A stretch of DNA of 64,000 nucleotides from Rhodobacter maris (GTDB lineage: Bacteria > Pseudomonadota > Alphaproteobacteria > Rhodobacterales > Rhodobacteraceae), in contig NZ_OBMT01000002.1 in NCBI RefSeq assembly GCF_900217815.1, forward strand, positions 248,001 through 312,000, written 5' to 3'. Under the pieces are notes generated by a model. That model made no database searches. It saw nothing but the letters and a program-made list of their open reading frames with translations, and had not been told where the DNA came from. Positions 36,749 through 45,013 of this stretch are shown in pieces; positions within the stretch are counted from its first letter, which is position 1, and every line of letters starts with the position of its first letter. Position numbers and translations under genes: made by a program.

Positions 36749-38965
36749 TCACCGAAAAGGCTCACTGCCACCCCCTCCGGGCGCCGCACGCGCCCGGCGC
36801 GGATCAAAACGCAGCAGCCTGAGCGCATTGGCGGTAACCAGCACCGTCGCCCCGGTATCGGCCAGAACCGCCATCCAGAGCCCGGAGATCCCGGCAACCG
36901 AGGTGACAAGAAACAGCGCCTTGAGCCCGAGCGCGATGGCGAGGTTCTGGCGCACATTCTTCATCGTCGCGCGGCCCAGCCGGATCAGCGCTGGCAGGTC
37001 GGTCAGCCGGTCGCGGGCCAGCACCGCATCGGCCGTCTCGATCGCGACATCGGCGCCCGCACCGATCGCCACGCCGACATCGGCGGCACCGAGAGCGGGG
37101 GCATCGTTGATGCCGTCGCCCACCATCATCACCCCGCCCTGCGCCGAAAGGGCGCGAATGCGGGCCAGCTTGTCCTCGGGCAAAAGCCCTGCGGCATGCT
37201 CAAGGCGCAGCGGGCGCGCCACCGCTTGGGCGGGGGCGGCAGCATCACCCGTGAGCATCTGCGCCGAGAGCCCGAGCCGGGCAAGATCCGCCAAAGCTTC
37301 TGCCGCCTCGGGCCGGGGCGCGTCACGCAGGGCGAGGCGGCCCAGCGCCTCTCCGTCACAGGTCAGCTCGACCACCGTCTTGCCCTCGGCCTGCAGCGCA
37401 GCGCAAGCGGCATCGGGGAGCCGGGGCGCCGCGAGGCGCAGCACCTGCCCGCCCAGCTCCGCCTCCGCCCCCACCCCGGGGAGCGTCCGCGCCGCCCGCA
37501 CCGCGGGCGGCACAAGCCCCGCCTTCGCGGCCCGCGCAACGATCGCCTTCGCCAGCGGATGCGACGACCCCGCCTCCACCGCCGCGGCAAGGCGCAGAAG
37601 CTCGGTTTCCTCAACGCCCGCCCGCGGCAACAGATCGGTCACCTCGGGGCGGCCCAGAGTCAGGGTGCCGGTCTTGTCGAGCGCGACATGACGCAGCTTG
37701 GCAAGCGCTTCGAGCACTGCGCCACCGCGGATCAAAAGCCCCTGCCGCGCGCCGGTGGCCAGCGCCGCCGCCATGGCCGCAGGGACCGAAATCACCAGCG
37801 CACAGGGACAACCGACCAGCAAGAGCGCAAGGCCGCGATAGACCCATGTCGCCCCGTCCGCCCCCCAGGCGAGCGGCGGCACCGCGGCAACACCCCCTGC
37901 CAGAACAACGACAAGCGGCATGTACCATCGGCTGAACCGGTCGATGAAACGCTCCACCGGCGCGCGCGAGGCCTCGGCCTCGGCGACCATCTGCGCGATC
38001 CGGGCGAGCGTGCTTTCCGCCGCCGGGCGGGTGACGCGCAGCCGCAAGAGCGCCTCGGTATTGATCGCCCCGGCAGGAACGGCCGCGCCGGGGCCGCGCG
38101 TCACCGGCAGGCTCTCGCCCGTCACCGCGCTTTCATCGAGCCCTGAGACGCCCTCGACAATCACGGCATCGACCGCCGCCCGGTCGCCGGGACGCAGATG
38201 AATGATCTGCCCGGGGCGCAAGGTCTCTGCCGCCACTTCATGCGCATGCGTGCCATGTTCCAGCAGCGCCACCGTCGGCATCTGCCGCACAAGCGCGCGG
38301 ATACCGTCGCGTGCGCGCCGTGCCGCGAGACCTTCGAGCACTTCGCCCACGGCGAAGAGAAAGAGCACCGTCGCCGCCTCTGCCGCCGCACCGATCACCA
38401 GCGCGCCGAGCGCCGCGATGACCATCAGCATCTCGATGGTGAAAGGCTGGCCGCTGCGCAAAAGCGCGAGGGCGCGGCGCCCTACGGGAACAAGCGCAAC
38501 CGCAGCCGCCAGCGAGAAGGCGAGCCGCTCGAAACCCGGGGCGACTGCGCCGACTGCCCAGCCTGCGGCAAGCGCCCCCCCGGCAAGCACCAGCGCGCGC
38601 GCCTTCGGTCCGCGCGCCCAGCCCTGCCGCGCGGCGGGCGCGAGCGCGGCCTTGCTCGTCCCGCCGCACCCCCCGTCTCCGCAGGCACAGGCCGAAGTGC
38701 CGGCGCGCAGCACGGGCGGGGGATCCGACGGGCCGCTTCGCCGGGTCATCTGGTAGCCGAGCCGCGTCACGATGCGCTCGACCTCCTCGCGCCCGACGCC
38801 CCCGGGCGCAAGGCGCAGTCGCAACCGCTCGTCCATGAGCGCGATCTCCACCTCCGCCACTCCCGGCAAGCCGGACACAGCCGCGCGGATCTTGCCTGCG
38901 CAGGCCGCGCAATCCATGCCGCCGACCTGCCATTCAAATGATTCGACCTGCGAATGCGCTGTCAT
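36749..38965 (-). CDS. zntA: Zn/Cd/Pb-type P1B heavy-metal efflux ATPase
   Basis: Inner-membrane pump of 738 residues. An N-terminal HMA domain binds metal through GGMDCAAC; a Cys/Gly-rich linker (CACGDGGCGG) may add ligands. Membrane motif CPC in VGCPCALVIS near residue 386, phosphorylation site DKTGTLTLGRPE near 430, TGES in the actuator domain, and MVGDGINDAPALGAADVGVA. CPC together with a ZntR/CadR-like divergent regulator points to Zn(II), Cd(II) or Pb(II) rather than copper. The ATG at 38965 follows AAGAGG; the longer frame overlaps the regulator's gene and is rejected. Confidence 0.92.
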   Translation of the reverse strand: MTAHSQVESFEWQVGGMDCAACAGKIRAAVSGLPGVAEVEIALMDERLRLRLAPGGVGREEVERIVTRLGYQMTRRSGPSDPPPVLRAGTSACACGDGGCGGTSKAALAPAARQGWARGPKARALVLAGGALAAGWAVGAVAPGFERLAFSLAAAVALVPVGRRALALLRSGQPFTIEMLMVIAALGALVIGAAAEAATVLFLFAVGEVLEGLAARRARDGIRALVRQMPTVALLEHGTHAHEVAAETLRPGQIIHLRPGDRAAVDAVIVEGVSGLDESAVTGESLPVTRGPGAAVPAGAINTEALLRLRVTRPAAESTLARIAQMVAEAEASRAPVERFIDRFSRWYMPLVVVLAGGVAAVPPLAWGADGATWVYRGLALLLVGCPCALVISVPAAMAAALATGARQGLLIRGGAVLEALAKLRHVALDKTGTLTLGRPEVTDLLPRAGVEETELLRLAAAVEAGSSHPLAKAIVARAAKAGLVPPAVRAARTLPGVGAEAELGGQVLRLAAPRLPDAACAALQAEGKTVVELTCDGEALGRLALRDAPRPEAAEALADLARLGLSAQMLTGDAAAPAQAVARPLRLEHAAGLLPEDKLARIRALSAQGGVMMVGDGINDAPALGAADVGVAIGAGADVAIETADAVLARDRLTDLPALIRLGRATMKNVRQNLAIALGLKALFLVTSVAGISGLWMAVLADTGATVLVTANALRLLRFDPRRARAAPGGGGSEPFR

Positions 38966-39017
38966 ATCAACCTCTTGCCATTTCTGTCCCGGTCTTGCTT
39001 GCGCCGGCTCAGTTGCA

Positions 39018-39048
39018 ACCATAATCTCTCTAGTCACTAGAGCTGCAA
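39018..39048 (-). promoter_or_regulatory. MerR-type operator-promoter for the metal ATPase
   Basis: On the minus strand TTGCAG (-35) and TATGGT (-10) are separated by 19 bases, and the spacer contains the perfect dyad CTCTAG-tga-CTAGAG (39028-39042). The over-long spacer with a central dyad is the hallmark of MerR-family promoters that are underwound on metal binding. Confidence 0.8.
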
Positions 39049-39057
39049 GAGGGCGGA

Positions 39058-39495
39058 ATGCTGACAATCGGAAAACTCTCGGCTCGGACCGGCGTCAAGG
39101 TGCCAACGATCCGCTATTACGAGACGGTCGGGCTGATGCCTGCGGCCGAACGCAGCGGCGGCAACCAGCGCCTTTATGGCATAGCGGCAGAGCACCGGCT
39201 GAGCTTCATCCGCCATGCGCGTGAACTGGGTTTCCCGCTCGAGGCGATCCGCGATCTGCTCGGCCTGGCCGACCACCCAGAACACCCCTGCGACGCCGTC
39301 GATGCAATCGCCCGCACGCAGCTTCTCGCCGTGCGCGCCCGAATCGCCCGGCTCAAAGCGCTCGAAGACGAACTGATCCGAATGATCGGCGCCTGTGTCC
39401 ATGGCACGGTGGCAGACTGCCGCGTGATCGAGGTGCTCGGCGATCACCGGCTTTGTGCGCACGACGATCACGGCACGTGCAGCGCGCCGGAATGA
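39058..39495 (+). CDS. MerR-family heavy-metal regulator (ZntR/CadR-like)
   Basis: A 145-residue regulator with the MerR winged helix (TIGKLSARTGVKVPTIRYYE), a dimerisation helix that begins with Cys in HPCDAVDAIARTQL, as in the divalent-metal (Zn, Cd, Hg, Pb) branch, and a metal loop with ACVHGTVADC. The C terminus adds CAHDDHGTC, a further possible metal cluster. Divergent from the P1B-ATPase with the expected operator between them. Metal selectivity among Zn, Cd and Pb cannot be fixed by eye. Confidence 0.88.
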   Translation: MLTIGKLSARTGVKVPTIRYYETVGLMPAAERSGGNQRLYGIAAEHRLSFIRHARELGFPLEAIRDLLGLADHPEHPCDAVDAIARTQLLAVRARIARLKALEDELIRMIGACVHGTVADCRVIEVLGDHRLCAHDDHGTCSAPE

Positions 39496-39528
39496 GGCAC
39501 GGCGCGCGCAAAGCGGGGGGCCACCCGC

Positions 39529-40182
39529 TCAGCGCGCGGCGAGCCGCCCCTCAAGCAGCCGCATCTCGCGCAACTCAAGCTGCGCGCGGAAAGCGGCATC
39601 GTGGCTCACCAGCACGAGGGCAATATCAAGACCGCGCAGGATCGACAGGAGCCGCGCCGCATTCTCCGGGTCGAGCGCGTTGGTCGGCTCGTCGAGAAGC
39701 AGCACCTTGGGGCGCATCGCGAGCACCGTGGCAAGGGTGACGAGCCGTTTTTCGCCCCCCGAAAGATGATGGGTGACGCGGTTGCGCAGATGCATGAGGT
39801 CAAGCTCCTCAAGCACTGCCTCGCTTGTTGCCAGCGCCTCGGCCCGCGATTGCCCGAGGTTGAGCGGGCCAAAAGCCATGTCCTCGATCACCGTGGGGCA
39901 AAAGAGCTGGTCGTCAGGATCCTGGAACACGAGCCCGACATCGCGGCGCAGATCCTGAAACTCGGCCTCGCTCGCGCGCGGCCGGCCAAAGCCCGTCACC
40001 CGCCCCGCATTGGGGCGCAAAAGCCCGACCGCGATCCGCAGCAGGGTCGATTTGCCCGAGCCGTTCGGCCCGACAAGCGCGATGCGATCGCCCTCCGCCA
40101 CCGTGAGCGAGGCACCCGCGAGGATCGAGGGGCGGCCCGGATAGGCAAAATGGATCCCCTCAAGCTCAAGGGCCGACGCCAT
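39529..40182 (-). CDS. nikO: ECF-type Ni/Co transporter ATPase subunit
   Basis: ABC ATPase of 217 residues: Walker A GPNGSGKSTLL (residues 38-48), Q-loop FQDPDDQLFCPTV, signature HHLSGGEKRLV, Walker B VLLLDEPTNALDP, and H-loop LVSHD. The PDDQLF motif is typical of CbiO/NikO. Last gene of the five-gene transporter operon; its start overlaps nikQ by 17 bases. Confidence 0.9.
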   Translation of the reverse strand: MASALELEGIHFAYPGRPSILAGASLTVAEGDRIALVGPNGSGKSTLLRIAVGLLRPNAGRVTGFGRPRASEAEFQDLRRDVGLVFQDPDDQLFCPTVIEDMAFGPLNLGQSRAEALATSEAVLEELDLMHLRNRVTHHLSGGEKRLVTLATVLAMRPKVLLLDEPTNALDPENAARLLSILRGLDIALVLVSHDAAFRAQLELREMRLLEGRLAAR

Positions 40183-40951
40183 GGGCCACCTCCAGCGCGA
40201 CGAGTGCGGCCAGCAGTGCGGCAAAGCCGAGCGCCCAGGCGGTATCAGCGCGCCGCCAGCGCATCGTGTCGATCAGCGGCAGCGCGCCGGTGAAGCCCCG
40301 ACATTTCATCGCCTGCAGCACCCGTTCGGAGCGCTCCTGCGCGCGCACAAGCATCATGCCAACGAGATAGCCAAGACTGACAAGCGTATGCAGATTGGTC
40401 CGCGCCGAGAACGCCCGCGCCCGCATCGCCTGCCGCATGCGCTGATATTCGCTTTCAAGAACAGTGATATAGCGCACGGTGAAGAGAAGGAGATTGACCA
40501 GCGCGGCCGGCACCCCGAGCCGTCCGAGCGCATGGCCGAGGGTGACGGGCTCAAGCGTGCCGGGAAGCAAGAGCACCATCAGCACGACGGCATTGGCGGT
40601 GAGCAGGATGTCGAGCGCATCGCGCATCCCTTCCCGGCTCGCGCCAAAGCCCCAGAGCGTGAAGAGCGGCGTGCCCGGCGTGGTGAAAGGCAAGAGCACC
40701 AGCATGAAGAGGATGAAGCCGTCCATTGCCGCCATGCGCTTGAGCACTGGCCGCGCCGGCTGGCCGGAGGCGAGCAGCAGCGCAAGCCCCGCGGCAAGCG
40801 CAAGGCCCAGCGCGGCAAAGCTGTCGAGCTGGCTCACCACGAGGGCGAAGGCGAGCACCGCCGCGACCCGGAACCGTGGGTCGATCCGGGCGATCCCGGC
40901 GGCAAGGAAGCCGGGGGGGGCAACGGCAGGCTCGGCAAGCACAAAGACCAT
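40166..40951 (-). CDS. nikQ: ECF-type Ni/Co transporter T component
   Basis: A 261-residue integral membrane CbiQ/NikQ protein with about five to six hydrophobic segments. The two coupling-helix motifs that contact the ATPases are QAMRARAF and QAMKCRGF (the A-R-G/A type signatures). It links the substrate-binding NikM to NikO. The start is three bases downstream of the nikL stop. Confidence 0.88.
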   Translation of the reverse strand: MVFVLAEPAVAPPGFLAAGIARIDPRFRVAAVLAFALVVSQLDSFAALGLALAAGLALLLASGQPARPVLKRMAAMDGFILFMLVLLPFTTPGTPLFTLWGFGASREGMRDALDILLTANAVVLMVLLLPGTLEPVTLGHALGRLGVPAALVNLLLFTVRYITVLESEYQRMRQAMRARAFSARTNLHTLVSLGYLVGMMLVRAQERSERVLQAMKCRGFTGALPLIDTMRWRRADTAWALGFAALLAALVALEVAHGVGP

Positions 40952-40954
40952 CGC

Positions 40955-41563
40955 TCAGCCCCGCGCCAGAGAGCGGCGCGCCGCGAGATAGAAGCCAAGG
41001 CCGAAGAGGCCAAGGATATAGCCGATGCCGCCGAGCACCGTCTGCAGGTCGTTCTTCTCCTTCATCGCGGCGATCTCCTGCCGCAGCGGGCGCAGCTCAT
41101 CGCGCAGCATCTCCGCCGTCGCCTCGCGCTCGACGAGCCGCTCGGCCGCGCTCATCGGCGCCGGTCCGGCAGCCGTCGCCGCCGCAGCGGGGGTCGCAAG
41201 TTCGGCCTGAGCGGCGGCGAGCGTCTCGGCCTTGCCGAGGATCTTGGCCACATCCGCCTGATCCATCGTCACATCGGCCACATGGCCGCCGCCCATGTCG
41301 GCATGGAAGGTGAGCGCCACCGGCTCGGAGGGCGCATAGCTGAAATTGCCCTCCGCATCGGTGGTGACCGTGGCCAGCACCCGGCCGTCGGGCGCGATCA
41401 CATTGACCGCCTGCCCCGCCACCATCGTGCCATCGGAAAAGCCGAGCTCGCCCTCGATCGCCTCGCCCGAGGGATAGACCGAGGCAATCACCTTGTGCGC
41501 AAGCGCGGGCAGCGGCGCAAGGGCGGCGCAGGCGATCAGTCCGGACAGAATGAAAGGTTTCAT
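40955..41563 (-). CDS. nikL: Ni/Co ECF transporter accessory protein NikL
   Basis: A 202-residue protein with a signal peptide (ILSGLIACAALAPLPALA), a periplasmic carboxypeptidase-regulatory-like beta domain (about 24-90), a helical linker, and one C-terminal membrane helix (TVLGGIGYILGLFGLGFYLA). This layout is the NikL/NikN-type accessory component that takes the place of CbiN. The second of two consecutive ATG codons (41563) has the better spacing from AAGGAG. Confidence 0.8.
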   Translation of the reverse strand: MKPFILSGLIACAALAPLPALAHKVIASVYPSGEAIEGELGFSDGTMVAGQAVNVIAPDGRVLATVTTDAEGNFSYAPSEPVALTFHADMGGGHVADVTMDQADVAKILGKAETLAAAQAELATPAAAATAAGPAPMSAAERLVEREATAEMLRDELRPLRQEIAAMKEKNDLQTVLGGIGYILGLFGLGFYLAARRSLARG

Positions 41564-41574
41564 CATGATCTCCT

Positions 41575-42195
41575 TCAGGCGGGCAGCGCGGCGGAGGGGG
41601 CCGCGAAGAGGTCGGGTTTGACGCGCTTGATCAGCACGACGGCGGCGGCGCTGATCACCGCCTCGATCGCCATCACCGGGATATGCGCGAAGAAAACGAG
41701 CTTTGCCGCGGGCACGAAAGCCTCGCCGCTGAAGACGAGCGCACCGGCAACAAAGACCGTGGTGAGCGCGATCGCCCCCGCCCCGCCGATCGCGCCCCAG
41801 AGTGCCGCGAGACGCGGCCCCGCGCGGGCGATGAGCGGGCGCAGCGCGAGCCCCATCAGCACTGCGGGCAGCGCGATGTTGAGCGTGTTGACGCCGAGCA
41901 CCGTGATGCCGCCAAAGCCGAAGAACACCGCCTGCAGCACCAGCGCCACGAAAAGCGCGGGAAAGGCGGTCCAGCCGAGGATCAGCCCGCAAAGCCCGTT
42001 CAGGATCAGGTGCACCGAGCTTGGCCCGACCGCGACATGGATCAGCGAGGCGACGAAGAAGCTCGCCGAGAGCACCCCCGCCGCGGGAATGCGTTCAAGC
42101 GTCATCTGCCTCAGGCCGAGGGTGATCCCCCCGGCCGTCAGCACCGCCCCGCTTACCAGCACCGGAGCGCTGAGGGCACCATCGACGATATGCAT
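41575..42195 (-). CDS. nikM: ECF-type Ni/Co transporter substrate-specific component
   Basis: A 206-residue membrane protein of the CbiM/NikM family. The N-terminal MHIVDG supplies the metal-chelating amine, His2 and loop residues characteristic of these S components, and GPSSVHLILNGLCG provides the second histidine region. Sequence does not separate Ni from Co specificity; the cobalamin riboswitch upstream argues for cobalt, the NikK/NikL partners for nickel. Confidence 0.88.
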   Translation of the reverse strand: MHIVDGALSAPVLVSGAVLTAGGITLGLRQMTLERIPAAGVLSASFFVASLIHVAVGPSSVHLILNGLCGLILGWTAFPALFVALVLQAVFFGFGGITVLGVNTLNIALPAVLMGLALRPLIARAGPRLAALWGAIGGAGAIALTTVFVAGALVFSGEAFVPAAKLVFFAHIPVMAIEAVISAAAVVLIKRVKPDLFAAPSAALPA

Positions 42196-42198
42196 CTT

Positions 42199-42999
42199 CT
42201 ACTCCATGTCCTGCGCATAGACCCAGATCACTGCGTCCTGGCTCAACTCCTTGCCCTCGAAGCTTTTCTCCGGCCCGACCCCGAGCGCGGCAAAGCCCCA
42301 CCAGCCCGCTTTCGGGATGCCGAAGGTGAAGGTGCCATTGGCATCGGTGATCGCGGTGAGAGTGCCGCCGGGGAGCGGATGCGCGCGGGGCGCCTCGACC
42401 GTGTTCGTCGCCATATCCGGCAGGGCCGCGATATATTCGACCTCGATCTCGGCTCCGGCGACGGGCTGGCCCGCCGAGAGCACCTGCCCCGAGAAGGTGG
42501 AGCCGGTGACCACGGCATAGGGCTTGTTGAGCGGCACGATCTCGGTGGGCAGGCCCTGCGCATCGCTCCAGTCGGTCGGCATTTCGGCGCGGTTCAGGTA
42601 AGCCTTGGTGATCTGCTCGATATAGATGTCTTCGGTCTGCTCGTAATAGGGCGCGGGATCGAGTACGAGCACGTAATCACCTGCCTTCTTCACCGGCACC
42701 GAGGCCGCATAGGCGACGGCAGAATTCTCGGCGCCCTGAAAGCTGATCTGCGACAGCCGGTCCGAAAGGTCGGTCTTCTCGCCGCGATGCACCATGTAGA
42801 AGGTTGTCGGCACGCCCATGTCCATCACATGGCCGTTTTCGAACGGGTGCCAGAAGATCAGCCGCAGCGGCACATCGCCCGGCGCGGTGAGAACGGGTGT
42901 TTCGGCATAGATCGACTGGAAATGCGCGGCGGCGGCGCCGGGCAACAGGATTGTGCCCATGAGGGCGGCGGCCAGAAGGCCATGTCTTTGAAGACTCAT
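42199..42999 (-). CDS. nikK: DUF4198 periplasmic protein NikK, transporter accessory
   Basis: A 266-residue exported protein (leader GLLAAALMGTILLPGAAAAH) of the DUF4198 family, in which His27 after the cleavage site and HPFENGHVMDM could bind metal. It is the first gene behind the cobalamin riboswitch and is separated from nikM by three bases. The family appears as NikK in nickel/cobalt ECF systems and probably captures metal in the periplasm. GAGAGGAA precedes the ATG at 42999. Confidence 0.8.
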   Translation of the reverse strand: MSLQRHGLLAAALMGTILLPGAAAAHFQSIYAETPVLTAPGDVPLRLIFWHPFENGHVMDMGVPTTFYMVHRGEKTDLSDRLSQISFQGAENSAVAYAASVPVKKAGDYVLVLDPAPYYEQTEDIYIEQITKAYLNRAEMPTDWSDAQGLPTEIVPLNKPYAVVTGSTFSGQVLSAGQPVAGAEIEVEYIAALPDMATNTVEAPRAHPLPGGTLTAITDANGTFTFGIPKAGWWGFAALGVGPEKSFEGKELSQDAVIWVYAQDME

Positions 43000-43140
43000 G
43001 TGTTCCTCTCTCTCGGGCCCGGCAACGCCGGACACAGCTGGAAAGGACAACGGGGAGAGGCGCAGGCGGCATCCAGCCACCTGGCCAGACGCGCACCCCG
43101 GCGTCCGGTTGCACCGCGGGCGCTTTCGCGCCCCACGGAT

Positions 43141-43332
43141 CACCGGCAGGTCTCCTGGCTCGCGGGTCTTCGCTTCACCGGCCTTCCCGGGGCCGCGCGG
43201 GCTCCAGTGGCATATCCGGTGTCGCTCGCCGCTGACAGTTGCGGGGGCAGCTGCGGATTCGGCGCCTGATGGCTACACCTCACCGCATTCCCTATTGCTT
43301 CGGCAGGGGGCTTTGCTCCGTGCCGAACCGAT
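43141..43332 (-). promoter_or_regulatory. Cobalamin (B12) riboswitch
   Basis: Read on the minus strand, the conserved pieces occur in order: GGGAATGCGGTGAGG, CTGCCCCCGCAACTGT, GCCACTGG, GGGAAGG, and the B12 box GAGCCAGGAGACCTGCC (43146-43162). The spacing is normal. Between the aptamer and nikK, CCGGACGCCGG and CCGGCGTTGCCGG can pair, offering an expression platform near the ribosome site. It should shut off nikKMLQO when adenosylcobalamin is plentiful. Confidence 0.93.
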
Positions 43333-43341
43333 GACGCGCCC

Positions 43342-43370
43342 ATATCGCGCCGTGGGATACGCCTTGTCAA
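43342..43370 (-). promoter_or_regulatory. Promoter of the riboswitch-nikKMLQO transcript
   Basis: A perfect TTGACA (43365-43370, minus strand), 17-base spacer and a weak CGATAT -10, about ten bases before the 5' end of the aptamer. Confidence 0.5.
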
Positions 43371-43399
43371 TGCGCTCTCGTAACGCCACGGCGCCGCAC

Positions 43400-43732
43400 C
43401 TCTGAGGCCGGACCAACCGGGGCGTTGCCCCCCGCTGCGTTCCCCTTTACACTCGGCGCATCCTCTTGCCTTCCTCGGATGAAAGTTGACGGGCCTTGCG
43501 CGAGACTTCAGTTCTGACGGTCGCAACATCAGGCCTTCCAGATCTCGCGATCTCTGCCTTCTCCATCGGGCGGCAGGCAGGCTTACGGGCCCTTTTGCGG
43601 GTGGATGTGGGGGCGGGAAGCGCCGGGACGGCCGGTTTCGGATGTGCGGGGGGCCCGCGCCCTGAGGCGCGCAACCCGCCGCACCATCTCGCTGCTGCGC
43701 GAGAAAACTGAGTACAAGGGGTATTTCGGCAT
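43400..43732. other. Gene-free interval before the Kdo transferases
   Basis: About 330 bases between the riboswitch promoter and kdtA. Short open frames are present on both strands but none has a ribosome site or recognisable product. It must contain the promoter for the two Kdo transferase genes, which I cannot pinpoint. Confidence 0.5.
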
Positions 43733-45013
43733 ATGGCGGAGCCTGGAATGGAACTGCGCGCCTATCTTTGGCTGCGCCCTGCCCTGCAACCCCTGATGCG
43801 CGCCCTGCTGCGTCGACGGCTGCAACGCGGCAAGGAGGATCCGGCACGATTTCAGGAAAAGCTCGGCGTGCCGACACAGCCTCGCCCGAACGGCAAGCTC
43901 GTCTGGATTCACGCTGTTGGCCTGGGCGAGGTTCTGGCGCTTCGGCCCCTCGTGGACAGCCTGCAAAGAACGCGCCCGGGGCTGCATGTGCTGCTGACAT
44001 CGAGTGCGAGTTCCTCCGCACAGGTGATCGCCAAAAACCTTGGCCCCGACACGCATCACCAGATGCTGCCGCTCGATGGGCCGGCGTTCATGCGCCGGTT
44101 TCTCGATCATTGGCGCCCCGACCTGTCGATCTGGTCCGAACAGGATCTCTGGCCAGGCGCGATCCAGGACATCGCCGCGCGCGGCATTCCGCTCGCTTAT
44201 GTCAACGCGCGCATGAATGCCAAGTCTTTGCGCAAACGCGCCCGTCTCTCCGGCCTCTACCGCGACACGCTCCGCTGCTTTGCGCTCATTGCCGCGCAGG
44301 ACACAGAAACCGCGGCGAATTTGCGGGAACTCGGCGCGGGCGCAGTGCGCGAAACCGGATCGCTCAAACCCGCGGCGCGGCCGCTCACCGCGGAAAGCGC
44401 GGAACTGTCCCGGTTGCGGCATCTTCTGGCGGAGCGGCGGATCTGGGTGGCTGCCTCCACTCATCCGGATGACGAGGCGGCGCTGATCCCCGCTCAGGCA
44501 CGCCTCTTTGCCCGGTCGCAGGACTGGCTCCTGATCCTGACGCCGCGCCTTCCGGGGCGCAGCCCGGAGATCGCAAAGGCCCTTCAGGCCGCAGGTCTTC
44601 CCTTTGCGATCCGCAGCCTTGCGGAAGATCCCGGCCCGGACAAGGCGGTTTGGCTTGCCGACACGTTTGGAGAACTCGGCCTCTGGTATCGGCTGGCCGA
44701 GAGCGCCTTTATCGGCGCCTCGCTCGGAGATGTCGGCGGTCACAACCCTTGGGAGGCGATCTGCCTCGGGGTGCCGGTGCTGAGCGGGCCCCATACTCGC
44801 AATTTTCAGAACGATTATGAAAAGCTGCGGGCTCTGGGTCTGGTGCAGGAGGTCGCGGCGGGCGCCGGAGCCGATCTGGCGATTGCCAAGGCGGTTGCCC
44901 GCACGCACTCCGGGGCAGATCACGAAAAGGCCCTGCTTCTTGTCAATGCCGCGCGGGCCGAAACGGACCGTCTGGCCCGAGATCTGATTTCCCTGATGGA
45001 GACGGCCGGGTGA
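43733..45013 (+). CDS. 3-deoxy-D-manno-octulosonic acid transferase, first copy
   Basis: A 426-residue inner-membrane-associated glycosyltransferase that adds Kdo from CMP-Kdo to lipid A precursor. It has the N-terminal Kdo transferase domain (KLVWIHAVGLGEVLALRPLVD with the catalytic Glu) and the C-terminal GT-B domain with HNPWEAICLGVPVLSGPHTRNF. The usual first membrane helix is replaced by a basic amphipathic start (RALLRRRLQRGKEDP). It overlaps the second copy by four bases. Confidence 0.88.
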   Translation: MAEPGMELRAYLWLRPALQPLMRALLRRRLQRGKEDPARFQEKLGVPTQPRPNGKLVWIHAVGLGEVLALRPLVDSLQRTRPGLHVLLTSSASSSAQVIAKNLGPDTHHQMLPLDGPAFMRRFLDHWRPDLSIWSEQDLWPGAIQDIAARGIPLAYVNARMNAKSLRKRARLSGLYRDTLRCFALIAAQDTETAANLRELGAGAVRETGSLKPAARPLTAESAELSRLRHLLAERRIWVAASTHPDDEAALIPAQARLFARSQDWLLILTPRLPGRSPEIAKALQAAGLPFAIRSLAEDPGPDKAVWLADTFGELGLWYRLAESAFIGASLGDVGGHNPWEAICLGVPVLSGPHTRNFQNDYEKLRALGLVQEVAAGAGADLAIAKAVARTHSGADHEKALLLVNAARAETDRLARDLISLMETAG

